Part shown: one piece after another, positions 9,344 to 18,850 of the stretch
Numbering within the stretch: the first letter of the stretch is position 1
Layout: each line of letters begins with the position of its first letter
Origin: Flavobacteriales bacterium
Lineage (GTDB): Bacteria; Bacteroidota; Bacteroidia; CAIKAF01
Length of the DNA stretch: 39,092 nt
NCBI GenBank assembly: GCA_025451295.1
Contig: JANWKQ010000024.1
Span: forward strand, 1 to 39,092
Direction: 5' to 3'
Program-made: the position numbers and the translations under genes
The notes under the pieces: model-generated
Told to the model about the DNA's origin: nothing
Databases searched by the model: none
Seen by the model: only the letters and a program-made list of their open reading frames with translations

Positions 9344-10837
9344 ATGGGAATCAAGTCTTTTATCATCAAACCCTATGCGAAGCAAATGGCCAAAAAAGTA
9401 AAGGCCTGGAGCAGCCGCCCCATTGAAATACAAGAGGAAGTTTTACAGGATTTGATCAAGGGTGGTCGTGAAACTTTGTTTGGCAAGGATCATCATTTCG
9501 ATTCAATCAACACCTACGAGGATTTTAAAAAGCAGGTCCCCGTAAAAGATTACGAAGGACTCAAAGACTATATAGAAAAAATAAAAAAGGGGGAGGCCAA
9601 CGTTTTATGGCCCGGAAAGCCGGTATATTTTGCAAAAACATCCGGAACCACTTCCGGAGTAAAATATATTCCTATTACCCAGGATTCGTTGCCAAATCAC
9701 GTAGGATCGGCCCGGAATGCAGTATTCTGCTATATTGCAGAAACCGGAAATGCCTCTTTTTTCGATGGAGGTATGATCTTTCTATCAGGCAGCCCAGAAC
9801 TGGAAAAAACAGGTGGCATATTAACCGGAAGATTATCGGGCATCGTTAATCATGAGATCCCTTTTTATGTAAAGGGGAATCAATTGCCTAGCTGGAAAAC
9901 GAATTGTATTGACGATTGGGAAACCAAAGTGGCGGCCATCGTTGAAGAAACCTATAACAAAGACATGAGTCTCATTGGAGGAATTCCTTCCTGGGTTCAA
10001 ATGTATTTTGAAAAATTGCTGGAAAAAACCGGGGCTAAAACAATTGGAGACATCTTTCCAAATCTTCAACTCTATGTATATGGTGGTGTGAATTACGAGC
10101 CATATCGAAAAAAATTTGAAAATGCTTTGGGTCGTTCCGTGCATAGCATTGAGACTTATCCTGCATCAGAAGGTTTTATTGCTTTCCAGGACTCACAAAA
10201 GGAAAAAGGATTATTGTTACAGGTGAATTCAGGTATATTTTATGAATTTATTCCTGCCAATGAAGTATTCAATGAAAATCCAACAAGGGTTTCGCTGAAA
10301 GACGTAGAGCTTGAAAAAAATTATGCTATTGTATTGAATACAAATGCCGGTCTATGGGGTTACTTGATCGGTGATACCGTCAAATTTGTTTCGAAGGAAC
10401 CTTACCGGATCATTGTGACCGGCCGTACCAAACATTTTATTTCTGCTTTCGGAGAACATGTGATTGCCGAAGAAGTAGAAGAGGCCCTGCGTATTGCCAG
10501 TGATGGTCTCGATGTACAGGTAAACGAATTTCATGTGGCACCCATGGTAAATCCATCCAATGGAGAACTTCCATATCACGAATGGCTCATCGATTTCGAT
10601 AAAAAGCCTGCGGATATGGATAACTTTCGTTTAAAGATCGATGCGGCTTTACAAAGGAAAAATATTTATTATGCCGATCTCATTGAAGGACATATTCTTC
10701 AGCCATTAAAAATAACGCCTGTTAAAAAGAACGCTTTTGTAGATTACATGAAAAAAGAAGGAAAACTGGGAGGGCAAAATAAAGTAGCGAGACTGGGTGA
10801 TAACCGGAAAGTGGCAGATGAGTTGGAAAAGGAATAA
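9344..10837 (+). CDS. GH3 (auxin-responsive promoter) family acyl-adenylating protein
   Basis: YFAKTSGTTSGVKYIPIT nucleotide-binding motif, ETYPASEGFIAFQ, YLIGDTVKFVSKEPYRIIVTGRTKHFISAFGEHV, typical of GH3 proteins. Confidence 0.88.
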   Translation: MGIKSFIIKPYAKQMAKKVKAWSSRPIEIQEEVLQDLIKGGRETLFGKDHHFDSINTYEDFKKQVPVKDYEGLKDYIEKIKKGEANVLWPGKPVYFAKTSGTTSGVKYIPITQDSLPNHVGSARNAVFCYIAETGNASFFDGGMIFLSGSPELEKTGGILTGRLSGIVNHEIPFYVKGNQLPSWKTNCIDDWETKVAAIVEETYNKDMSLIGGIPSWVQMYFEKLLEKTGAKTIGDIFPNLQLYVYGGVNYEPYRKKFENALGRSVHSIETYPASEGFIAFQDSQKEKGLLLQVNSGIFYEFIPANEVFNENPTRVSLKDVELEKNYAIVLNTNAGLWGYLIGDTVKFVSKEPYRIIVTGRTKHFISAFGEHVIAEEVEEALRIASDGLDVQVNEFHVAPMVNPSNGELPYHEWLIDFDKKPADMDNFRLKIDAALQRKNIYYADLIEGHILQPLKITPVKKNAFVDYMKKEGKLGGQNKVARLGDNRKVADELEKE

Positions 10838-11572
10838 CTACCTTCTCTTCATCACGTACACCCTATGATCCGCTCCCCACATAGGAAACATCCATTGAGC
10901 CTTTTTTTCGGTGATCTTTAGTTTTTTTCCTAACCAGTTCATGTATGCTCCAGACAATAGAATTCCCGTTGCATATTTTTTTTCGATCCGGAAATCAGAA
11001 AAAATATTATCCAAATCTTTTGCAGAATAATAATAAATATCCATTTCGTGGAATTTTACCTTTTTGCTCATTCTTCTCACGGCCTTTTTCCACTTTACCT
11101 TATTGAAGAAGTATAAAAATTCCATCAAACTCCATGAATGCATAAAGGTGAGGATCATTTGTCCACCAGGATTCAAAATATTCCTCAATTCTTTATTCAA
11201 TTCCATTAATCGTTCTGGTGTAATACAATTTAATCCGCCGAAATTCGAAAAAATAAGATCAAATTTTCTTTCAAAATGAAAAGATGAATTGAGATCCAGT
11301 TTTTGAATATTGGCCTGAGGGTTCTTTCTACTGGCTATTTCCAGCATCTCAGCTGAAACATCCGTGGCAGTGACCGCTCCAAACTGTTGTAAAAAAGCAA
11401 TGTCCTCTCCGGTACCACAATTGATCTCCAGAATTTCGAGATTTGTTTTACCACCCAATTGGGTTTTTACAAAATCATGAATATTCTGTCTTTGAATTTT
11501 ACCAAAATAGGAATGTGTAAACTCCCTGTCATAGGAGGATGCTTTGGAATCGAAGACAGAAGTTTCAGGCAT
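10838..11572 (-). CDS. class I SAM-dependent methyltransferase
   Basis: NLEILEINCGTGEDIAFLQQFGAVTATDVSAEMLEIA motif I/II and DLIFSNFGGLNCI. ORF opens at 11686, but MPETSVFDSKASSYDREF at 11572 is the likely start, overlapping the radical SAM stop by 8 bp. Confidence 0.85.
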   Translation of the reverse strand: MPETSVFDSKASSYDREFTHSYFGKIQRQNIHDFVKTQLGGKTNLEILEINCGTGEDIAFLQQFGAVTATDVSAEMLEIASRKNPQANIQKLDLNSSFHFERKFDLIFSNFGGLNCITPERLMELNKELRNILNPGGQMILTFMHSWSLMEFLYFFNKVKWKKAVRRMSKKVKFHEMDIYYYSAKDLDNIFSDFRIEKKYATGILLSGAYMNWLGKKLKITEKKAQWMFPMWGADHRVYVMKRR

Positions 11573-13028
11573 GCGACAGTTGTTGAAGCTTTCGCTTGAA
11601 TTTCCAGGCTGATAAAGAGTAGTATGGCAACAGGAGGCCTTTTCTAAAGCTTGGCTTTGTTTGATGGTCCGTTTTCCCAAACACATTTTTTAAACTATCC
11701 ATCGCCTGATGTTTCCGATATTTTTTATGTACATACCGGTGAAGGGTTTTATAAAACTCCGGTGAATAGGTATTCTTAAACATGAGGTCCAGGTCATCGG
11801 AATCCGTCCAGTTCGCCTTCACAACCAGGTCTTCTTTTACCTTTTCATAAAACTTGGTTCCGGGTAGTGGATAAGAAACAGAGATACCAATATCTTCCGG
11901 TAACATTTCGTTGATCAGCGAAATGGTCTGTTCGATATCAGTCATCTCTTCTCCTAAATATCCAAACTGGATAAAATAGGATGGCTTGATCTTATGTTTT
12001 TTAAGCAAGACCGTGGCTTGTTTAATTTCATCCACCGTAATTCCCTTATCCATTGCATCCAGCACTTTCTGAGAACCACTTTCGGCACCCATCCACACCG
12101 AACGGCAACCGGACCTTGCCAGATCTGCCACATAATTTTCCTGCAACAATAGATCGGCCCTTGATTGGATCTTGTATTGGATCTGTAGCCGGTTTTTAAT
12201 CATCAATTCCGCAAAATCATGAACCCAGGAAGGCTTCAATCCGAAAATATCATCACTGAACCAAATATTTTTTACGTTGAAATTTTGTTGCAACCACCTG
12301 ATCTCCTCTACTACATTTTCCGGTGAACGGGAATTATAACGATTCCCATAAATGGGCTTTGCACACCAGTTGCATTTATAAGGACAACCGCGGGTAGTTC
12401 CCATGTTGATCATAAAATATCCATTCGCATGGATCCATGTCTTTTGATAAGGAATGATATTCAGCAGATCCCAAGCTGGCATTGGAAGCGAATCAAGCTC
12501 TTTGATCACCCGTCGCCGTTCATTCTTTTTTATATGGCCATCAGCATCCCTGTAAACCAGACCTGGTAAAGAATGATCCACCGGGATATTTTTCTCCAAC
12601 CGATCGAGGAGTTCTGAAAGTGTTTCTTCCGCTTCACCCAACAAAACGTAGCTTACCCCTTTCGAAAAATATTTTTCATAATGGTCGGTACTATCTGAAC
12701 TCGAAATGATCACCGGAATCCCTTTTTGAGATGCAATGGTTATCATCTGAAACGCTGCTTCACGCATATTGGTGAGACACATCTTCGTAAGATAATTAAA
12801 CCCGTCATCATAGATCACGAAATAGTCCGGTTTCTTTTTATCCAGAACCTCCTCAATATGCATGGCATCCTTTTCAAACATGACGTCATGAACTTTTACC
12901 TCATATCCCTTCTTTCGTATCACCGCCGCGGCATACAAGGTACCCAATGGAGGGAATGGTTGACCCAGTTTTTCTTGTTTGGGATCAAAATGCAAAAAAT
13001 AAGAATGTGTAAAAAGCAGTTTCTTCAT
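11565..13028 (-). CDS. B12-binding domain-containing radical SAM protein
   Basis: N-terminal cobalamin-binding-like region (PPLGTLYAAAVIRKKGYEVKVHDVMFE), CxxxCxxC in TTRGCPYKCNWCAKPIYG, downstream MGAESGSQKVLDAMDKG. Confidence 0.9.
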   Translation of the reverse strand: MKKLLFTHSYFLHFDPKQEKLGQPFPPLGTLYAAAVIRKKGYEVKVHDVMFEKDAMHIEEVLDKKKPDYFVIYDDGFNYLTKMCLTNMREAAFQMITIASQKGIPVIISSSDSTDHYEKYFSKGVSYVLLGEAEETLSELLDRLEKNIPVDHSLPGLVYRDADGHIKKNERRRVIKELDSLPMPAWDLLNIIPYQKTWIHANGYFMINMGTTRGCPYKCNWCAKPIYGNRYNSRSPENVVEEIRWLQQNFNVKNIWFSDDIFGLKPSWVHDFAELMIKNRLQIQYKIQSRADLLLQENYVADLARSGCRSVWMGAESGSQKVLDAMDKGITVDEIKQATVLLKKHKIKPSYFIQFGYLGEEMTDIEQTISLINEMLPEDIGISVSYPLPGTKFYEKVKEDLVVKANWTDSDDLDLMFKNTYSPEFYKTLHRYVHKKYRKHQAMDSLKNVFGKTDHQTKPSFRKGLLLPYYSLSAWKFKRKLQQLSHA

Positions 13029-13942
13029 TTCAGGGCAACCTGAGTGACATTTTCAAATTCTTTTAACCGGAGATCCAGGGATTCCATTACTTTTTTCTGG
13101 AATCCATTTGGATGATGTTTGGAGATGGTTCGTTTGGATTTAAAATTGATATCAAAATCCTTTTGCTCCATTTCCGGAAATTTAGTTTTCCAAAAGTTCA
13201 GTGTTTTTTTCATCGACCAGATGTCAAGCCTTTCACCAAGTTTTCCTTTCAGTATTTTTTCCCCAAGTCTTTTAAAAAATCCATCCTTCTTTTGAATGAG
13301 AAACCGGTTATCCATGGTAGGGTTCTTGCCATAGTGATCTTTGATCCAAGCATTCTTTTGTATAAATTCCGTCAGCAATTCAGCATTCACCAGTGGTTTT
13401 AAAAAACAAACCTCTGTTGCGGTAAAAATATTTTTTTCTTCTATTTCGAGTGATTCGGTATCAATAAAATAATTGAGACAAAAATATTTACGTGAATTCA
13501 GTAAAAATATTTTCTTGAACATGATCAGCATCGTTCTGCAAATCCAGAGACGTTGTGGTGAGGTAATGATAAAATAGTCCACATCCGTATTTTCATCCGC
13601 CCAGTCTTTTGATAAACTCCCAGATATATAAACACCTCTTACAAAAGGGAATCGATTAATGATGGCCGCATATCGCCGGGCTTTTTTATAGTAGCTGTCT
13701 GACATGGATTTTTGGTGGATCCTTTTCTCATATTTTTTCCCTCTGATAAAATACCATTCATCCACATGATCCACCAGGGTAAGCGATTTAAGCTCTTCCA
13801 GACATTCATCCACGTTTTGGGAAGTGGCCAGTGATAGTTCTTTTTTATTGAGCGGATAGTCGAAAATATCAAAGTATAAAAGCATCCTTAAAATGCTTTT
13901 ATGTTGGGTTGTAATTTCGGCTGTGTAACTCGTTTCCTTCAA
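13025..13942 (-). CDS. nucleotidyltransferase domain protein with N-terminal winged-helix-like region
   Basis: GVYISGSLSKDWADENTDVDYFII matches the NTase GS...DxD motif; preceded by an HTH-like segment; ATGA overlap with the radical SAM gene. Confidence 0.75.
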   Translation of the reverse strand: MKETSYTAEITTQHKSILRMLLYFDIFDYPLNKKELSLATSQNVDECLEELKSLTLVDHVDEWYFIRGKKYEKRIHQKSMSDSYYKKARRYAAIINRFPFVRGVYISGSLSKDWADENTDVDYFIITSPQRLWICRTMLIMFKKIFLLNSRKYFCLNYFIDTESLEIEEKNIFTATEVCFLKPLVNAELLTEFIQKNAWIKDHYGKNPTMDNRFLIQKKDGFFKRLGEKILKGKLGERLDIWSMKKTLNFWKTKFPEMEQKDFDINFKSKRTISKHHPNGFQKKVMESLDLRLKEFENVTQVALK

Positions 13943-14082
13943 ATGGGTATCGCCTTGTGGCTAGTAAGAGCCAAATTAATGATAATTATTTAAAATCACT
14001 ATTGGTAAAGGTATCCCCATGGGAGTTTTTGATGCTGAACCCATCATATCTTGAAATTGACAAAAAGGGTTTAGATGTAAAA

Positions 14083-14685
14083 TTACTGAGCCTTTCGCTT
14101 TTTGATCTCGTCTCTGATCTTGGAGGCCTTTTCATACTCCTCATTTGTAATTGCCTGATCCAGCATATTCTCCAATTCCTGAACACTGGCGGAACCCAAA
14201 TCAGATGATCCGGCTGAGGTAGTTTCGGTTTTTGTTACCTCTTCTAATTCCTCTTCCGGTTTGTTTTCTTCATCAAGCACAATCCCGGCTGATGAAAGAA
14301 TAAACTCATAGGTATATACCGGACAATTGAACCTTACGGCCAATGCAATCGCATCTGAAGTACGGCTATCAATCTCCACTTCATTACCTCCGTTGTCACA
14401 GATGAGTTTGGCATAAAAAATTCCTTCCAACAGGTTATAAATGATCACTTCTTTTACTGAAATCTTGAAGGCTTCTGCAAATTTTTTGAAGAGATCATGT
14501 GTTAAAGGTCTGCTGGGTGCCATTTTCTCCAATTCGATGGCAATTGCCTGAGCCTCAAATCCGCCAATAATGATCGGGAGCCTTCTGTTTCCTTCCGACT
14601 CGCCAAGGACGAGGGCATAGGCGCCTGTTTGGGTTTGACTATAGGATAAACCAATTACTTCAAGCAGAATCTTCTTTAATGACAC
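14083..14685 (-). CDS. bifunctional nuclease (BFN/DUF151) family protein with C-terminal UVR motif
   Basis: LGESEGNRRLPIIIGGFEAQAIAIELE, IDSRTSDAIALAVRFNCPVYT; C-terminal ENMLDQAITNEEYEKASKIRDEIKKRK resembles a UVR motif. Confidence 0.9.
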   Translation of the reverse strand: MSLKKILLEVIGLSYSQTQTGAYALVLGESEGNRRLPIIIGGFEAQAIAIELEKMAPSRPLTHDLFKKFAEAFKISVKEVIIYNLLEGIFYAKLICDNGGNEVEIDSRTSDAIALAVRFNCPVYTYEFILSSAGIVLDEENKPEEELEEVTKTETTSAGSSDLGSASVQELENMLDQAITNEEYEKASKIRDEIKKRKAQ

Positions 14686-14742
14686 GTCCTAGTGGATTTT
14701 TAAGGGTCTATAAAATTAGTCAAACTGCACCTACTATGCAAA

Positions 14743-15714
14743 TTAATTTTGTGAAGCTTTAAACTTCTTTACAGCCTCTACTAACTTTGGTACAATCTGG
14801 AATGCATCCCCAAGTACCCCATAATCAGCGGCTTTAAAGAAGGGTGCCTCAGCGTCGTTATTGATTACTACAATCACTTTACTCTGGTTTACACCGGCCA
14901 GATGCTGAATAGCTCCGGAAATTCCAATGGCAATATATAAGTTTGGTCTGATCGCAATACCGGTTTGTCCCACATGTTCATGATGCGGTCTCCAATGTGC
15001 ATCAGCCACAGGTCTGGAACAAGCAGTGGCGGCGCCCAATACTTTTGCTAATTCTTCTACCGGTGCCCAATTTTCAGGACCCTTCATACCACGTCCGGCT
15101 GAAACTACCAACTCCGCTTCTGGCAATGGAATATCGCCTTCCTGTTTTTTTACTTCGAGTAATTTTATTTTTGAAGCATTTACAGAAGGTGCAAAATCTT
15201 CAACACTGGCAGATCCGGATGCTTTATGAGCACCTACTGAATTTGGTGTAAATGCAATGATCTTTTTTGCAGTAGTAATTTCAACCTCTGCGATTGCCTT
15301 ACCTGAAAAAACATTTTTCTTTACTTTAAATCCACCGGAGGTAGTTGGATAACTTAATGCACCACTTACCAACCCCGCTTTTAATTTTGCTGAAAGTCGC
15401 GGAGCAATCGCTTTTCCTGAATTGTCAAAAGGGAAAATAATAACATCTGCGTTTTCTTTTTCGACCGCTGCTGCAACAGCAGATGTGAAAGCCCCTGCAT
15501 CGAGATTATTAAATACATCTCCTTTTGCATGTAGAACCTTGGTGGCGCCGTATTCGCCGAGCGAACTTACTTCCGCAGCATCCGCATTTCCAAAAACAAT
15601 GGCAGTAACCGAATTACTCAATTGGTCCGCAGTGTTCTTAGCGTAAGTCACACCTTCGAATCCTGCTTTTTTTATTTTTCCATTCGCTGCTTCAACAAAA
15701 ACTAAAACTGACAT
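14743..15714 (-). CDS. etfA: electron transfer flavoprotein subunit alpha
   Basis: AELVVSAGRGMKGPENWAPVEELAKVLGAATACSRPVADAHWRPHHEHVGQTG...YIAIGISGAIQHLAGVNQSKVIVVINNDAEAPFFKAADYGVLGDAFQIVPKLVE. Confidence 0.95.
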   Translation of the reverse strand: MSVLVFVEAANGKIKKAGFEGVTYAKNTADQLSNSVTAIVFGNADAAEVSSLGEYGATKVLHAKGDVFNNLDAGAFTSAVAAAVEKENADVIIFPFDNSGKAIAPRLSAKLKAGLVSGALSYPTTSGGFKVKKNVFSGKAIAEVEITTAKKIIAFTPNSVGAHKASGSASVEDFAPSVNASKIKLLEVKKQEGDIPLPEAELVVSAGRGMKGPENWAPVEELAKVLGAATACSRPVADAHWRPHHEHVGQTGIAIRPNLYIAIGISGAIQHLAGVNQSKVIVVINNDAEAPFFKAADYGVLGDAFQIVPKLVEAVKKFKASQN

Positions 15715-15744
15715 ATCTTTTAAATTTTTTAATTCTACAATTGA

Positions 15745-16485
15745 TTAAATAACTTTTGCTTCGGTATGTAGCAATTTTACCAACTCATCCATATTTTCTG
15801 GATCAATCATTTTTACACCTGCTTTGGCCGGAGGTAATTCAAATACATTGATCTTTACTTGAGGAGAGACTGCAGCAGGTTCAACAACCGTGATTGGTTT
15901 GGTACGGGCCGCCATAATACCTCTCATGTTAGGGATCCTTGCTTCTGCCATTCCTTTGGCTGCAGAGATCACTAAGGGTGTAGGTGCTTCTAAAACCCGG
16001 GTGGAACCAGCTACTTCACTTTCAATTTTACAAACGTTCCCATTTACCTCGAGTTTATTGCATGGTGTAATATAATCCCAACCTATCAACTCCGCAATCA
16101 TGCCACCAACTTCCGCATTATTAAAATCGATGGTTTGATTTCCGGTGATGATCAGATCAAATGATTTTGTTTTTGCATATTCCGCAATTTGCGCAGCAAC
16201 ATAATAGGAATCTTTTGCGTCCGAATTAATTCTTACTGCATCATCAGCACCAATCGCTAATGCTTTCCTGATCACCGGATCTACATCCGCATTTCCAACC
16301 GTAATAATGGTTACTATTCCACCACCTCCTTCTTTTAATTCCAATGCTCTTACCAACGCATACCATTCGTCAGATGGATTCACAATATATTGAACTCCAT
16401 TGGTATCAAACTTTGTATTTCCATCAGTAAAAGCAATTTTTGAGGTAGTATCCGGAACCTGGCTGATACAAACTAAAATATTCAT
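15745..16485 (-). CDS. etfB: electron transfer flavoprotein subunit beta
   Basis: MNILVCISQVPDTTSKI...NPSDEWYALVRALELKE...GNQTIDFNNAEVGGMIAELIGW...RIPNMRGIMAARTKPI. ORF opens at 16491. Confidence 0.95.
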   Translation of the reverse strand: MNILVCISQVPDTTSKIAFTDGNTKFDTNGVQYIVNPSDEWYALVRALELKEGGGGIVTIITVGNADVDPVIRKALAIGADDAVRINSDAKDSYYVAAQIAEYAKTKSFDLIITGNQTIDFNNAEVGGMIAELIGWDYITPCNKLEVNGNVCKIESEVAGSTRVLEAPTPLVISAAKGMAEARIPNMRGIMAARTKPITVVEPAAVSPQVKINVFELPPAKAGVKMIDPENMDELVKLLHTEAKVI

Positions 16486-16523
16486 AATCAATAGTTTATG
16501 ATGTTATAAAATCGAAATGTGGG

Positions 16524-16531
16524 CAAAGTTA
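16524..16531 (-). promoter_or_regulatory. Bacteroidota-type -7 element upstream of etfB
   Basis: Minus strand TAACTTTG matches TAnnTTTG. Confidence 0.45.
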
Positions 16532-16576
16532 AAAATAATGACGAATAGTTCATCTGTAAAAGGCCTACATGTCCTA

Positions 16577-16604
16577 TTGTTTTTCGGTTTAATGATTAAT
16601 TTTG
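16577..16604 (+). promoter_or_regulatory. Bacteroidota-type promoter of pdhB
   Basis: TTG - 17 nt - TAATTTTG, 19 nt before ATG 16624. Confidence 0.6.
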
Positions 16605-16623
16605 GACTCCTTTAAGTTGAGAT

Positions 16624-17604
16624 ATGAGAGAAATTCAATTTCGTGAAGCCTTAAGAGAAGCCCTGCAGGAAGAAATGCGGCTCGATGAGAATATTTATCT
16701 GATGGGTGAAGAAGTGGCTGAATATGATGGCGCTTATAAAGTAAGCCAGGGAATGCTGGCCGAATTTGGTGCCAAACGTGTAATCGATACGCCTATTTCC
16801 GAGTTAGGTTTTGCTGGGATCAGTGTAGGTGCAGCCATGAATGGTTTAAGACCGATTGTTGAATTTATGACTTTCAATTTTGCACTGGTTGGGATCGATC
16901 AGATCATTAATAATGCTGCCAAAATGTATCAGATGAGTGGAGGCCAGATCAATATTCCGATCGTTTTCAGAGGACCAACAGCTTCTGCCGGTCAGCTGGC
17001 AGCTACCCATTCACAAGCATTCGATAACTGGTTTGCCAATTGTCCCGGACTTAAAGTAGTGGTTCCGTCGAATCCCGCAGATGCAAAAGGACTTTTAAAA
17101 ACTTCTATCCGTGACAATGATCCGGTGATCTTCATGGAATCCGAACAAATGTATGGTGATAAAGGACCTGTTCCTGAAGAAGAATATCTGATTCCATTGG
17201 GTCTTGCCAAAGTGATCAGAGAAGGCACCGATGTTACCATGGTTACTTTTGGAAAGATCACCAAAGTAGCGATCAATGCAGTTGCTGAGCTGGAAAAAGA
17301 AGGTATCTCTGTTGAACTAATAGATTTACGCACTGTACGTCCGATCGATTATGATACGGTTATTCAATCCGTAAAGAAAACCAATCGTCTGGTGATTGTG
17401 GAAGAGTCCTGGCCATTGGGAAATATTTCCACCGAAGTTGCCTTTAAGGTACAACGTGAAGCTTTTGATTACCTGGATGCACCTGTGATCCGTATTAATA
17501 CGGCCGATACACCATCCGCTTATTCTCCCACTTTACTCGCGGAATTTTTACCGAATGCGGAAAGGATCGTTAAGGCGGTAAAGAAAGTGATGTATCGAGA
17601 TTAG
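16624..17604 (+). CDS. pdhB: pyruvate dehydrogenase complex E1 component subunit beta
   Basis: REIQFREALREALQEEMRLDENIYLMGEEVAEYDGAYKVSQGML...DTPISELGFAGISVGAAMNGLRPIVEFMTFNFA...IVVEESWPLGNISTEVAF. Confidence 0.95.
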   Translation: MREIQFREALREALQEEMRLDENIYLMGEEVAEYDGAYKVSQGMLAEFGAKRVIDTPISELGFAGISVGAAMNGLRPIVEFMTFNFALVGIDQIINNAAKMYQMSGGQINIPIVFRGPTASAGQLAATHSQAFDNWFANCPGLKVVVPSNPADAKGLLKTSIRDNDPVIFMESEQMYGDKGPVPEEEYLIPLGLAKVIREGTDVTMVTFGKITKVAINAVAELEKEGISVELIDLRTVRPIDYDTVIQSVKKTNRLVIVEESWPLGNISTEVAFKVQREAFDYLDAPVIRINTADTPSAYSPTLLAEFLPNAERIVKAVKKVMYRD

Positions 17605-17631
17605 AAAATCCAAACCAAACAATAAAACCGA

Positions 17632-18219
17632 ATGATGAAGAAAATTCTCATTGGTCTCTTTTTTTTATTTGCAATTTCTGCTTATTGCCAGAACAACATT
17701 GACATTAAACTTATTAGAAGTAGGGTAATTCTTAAAAGCGCTGATGAAATTCTCTCTGGTAATGATTACTATAAGTATTTGCCTTCTCTTAAATATAAAG
17801 GAGTTACTGACTATACAACAGGGAGTGGCAAATGGGATTCTCTGGCAAGAAATGCATATGATCTTGCACTCAACGGCAAAATAACAGTCTATGATCCATT
17901 CAGCGTAGAAATTCTTGGAAGTGAGGTAAGATTTCCATATGCTATGTCACCAAAAGAAGTATACCAGGCTTTCAACTGGTCTGATTCTACTACAATAATA
18001 CGCCCTTATCCTCCATATGAGGAAGTTGATACTGTGTTTGCCGGATTTTTTGATCCCTCCAAGGTAGTAGCGCTTGATTTTTATGAAACATGGACCATCA
18101 ATTCCAAAACCATGGATATAAAAAAGAAGATCATTGCTTTGTGTCCTGTATTAGCCAGATACAACTATACATCGGGTGAGTTTCTGGGGCTTATGCCAAT
18201 GTTTTGGATCAAAATGTAA
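17632..18219 (+). CDS. exported GldN-like protein (copy 1)
   Basis: Signal peptide; NGKITVYDPF ... VALDFYETWTINSKTMDIKKKIIALCPVLARYNYTSGEFLGLMPMFWIKM resembles the GldN/PorN C-terminal pattern. Confidence 0.55.
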   Translation: MMKKILIGLFFLFAISAYCQNNIDIKLIRSRVILKSADEILSGNDYYKYLPSLKYKGVTDYTTGSGKWDSLARNAYDLALNGKITVYDPFSVEILGSEVRFPYAMSPKEVYQAFNWSDSTTIIRPYPPYEEVDTVFAGFFDPSKVVALDFYETWTINSKTMDIKKKIIALCPVLARYNYTSGEFLGLMPMFWIKM

Positions 18220-18231
18220 AATCAACAGATT

Positions 18232-18822
18232 ATGAAGAAACTAATTTCAACCACCCTTGTCCTTTTTTCTCTCTCCGCTTATGCACAGAAGGGAAACTTA
18301 AATGTTGATTTAATTTCTTACAGAGTCCCCATTCGATATAGCATTGACGCCGAAATTGATCCCGAGAACGTTCGAAGCTATGATGTATATACAGAACTGT
18401 TTTCAGATTGGTATAGAAATAAGATCGGACCTGCCGAATACAATCTTTTTACCACCGGCCTTTATGAAGCTGCAACAACAGGTAAAATAACTGTATACGA
18501 TCCATTTCTGACCACTGTAAAAGGAACCAAGGTAAGTTTTACCATACTATCTGTTGATGAGGTTAAAAGCATTGGAACCTCTCGTGACACAACTCAAATA
18601 TCCTATCCTTTTCCACCCTATGATTTACATGATACCGTTTTTGTATCGGACTTTGATCTAAACAGTATTATGGCCATTGATTTTTTAGAAACTTGGACGA
18701 TTAATTCGACTTCCATGAAAATGGCAAAAAAGATCATTGCCTTTGCCCCGGTTATGGCAGTATATGATCGAAATACGGGAATCCTAAGAGGGATGGTACC
18801 AATGTTCTGGGTAAAAATGTAG
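18232..18822 (+). CDS. exported GldN-like protein (copy 2)
   Basis: Signal peptide; clearly paralogous to the preceding ORF (KITVYDPF, FLETWTINSTSMKMAKKIIAFAPVMAVYDRNTGILRGMVPMFWVKM). Confidence 0.55.
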   Translation: MKKLISTTLVLFSLSAYAQKGNLNVDLISYRVPIRYSIDAEIDPENVRSYDVYTELFSDWYRNKIGPAEYNLFTTGLYEAATTGKITVYDPFLTTVKGTKVSFTILSVDEVKSIGTSRDTTQISYPFPPYDLHDTVFVSDFDLNSIMAIDFLETWTINSTSMKMAKKIIAFAPVMAVYDRNTGILRGMVPMFWVKM

Positions 18823-18850
18823 ATCACATTAGCAGAACCGTTAACCAAAC

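Noticed and set aside
13957-14208. 83-aa plus-strand ORF
   Set aside because: Mostly antisense to the bifunctional nuclease gene, with no independent support.
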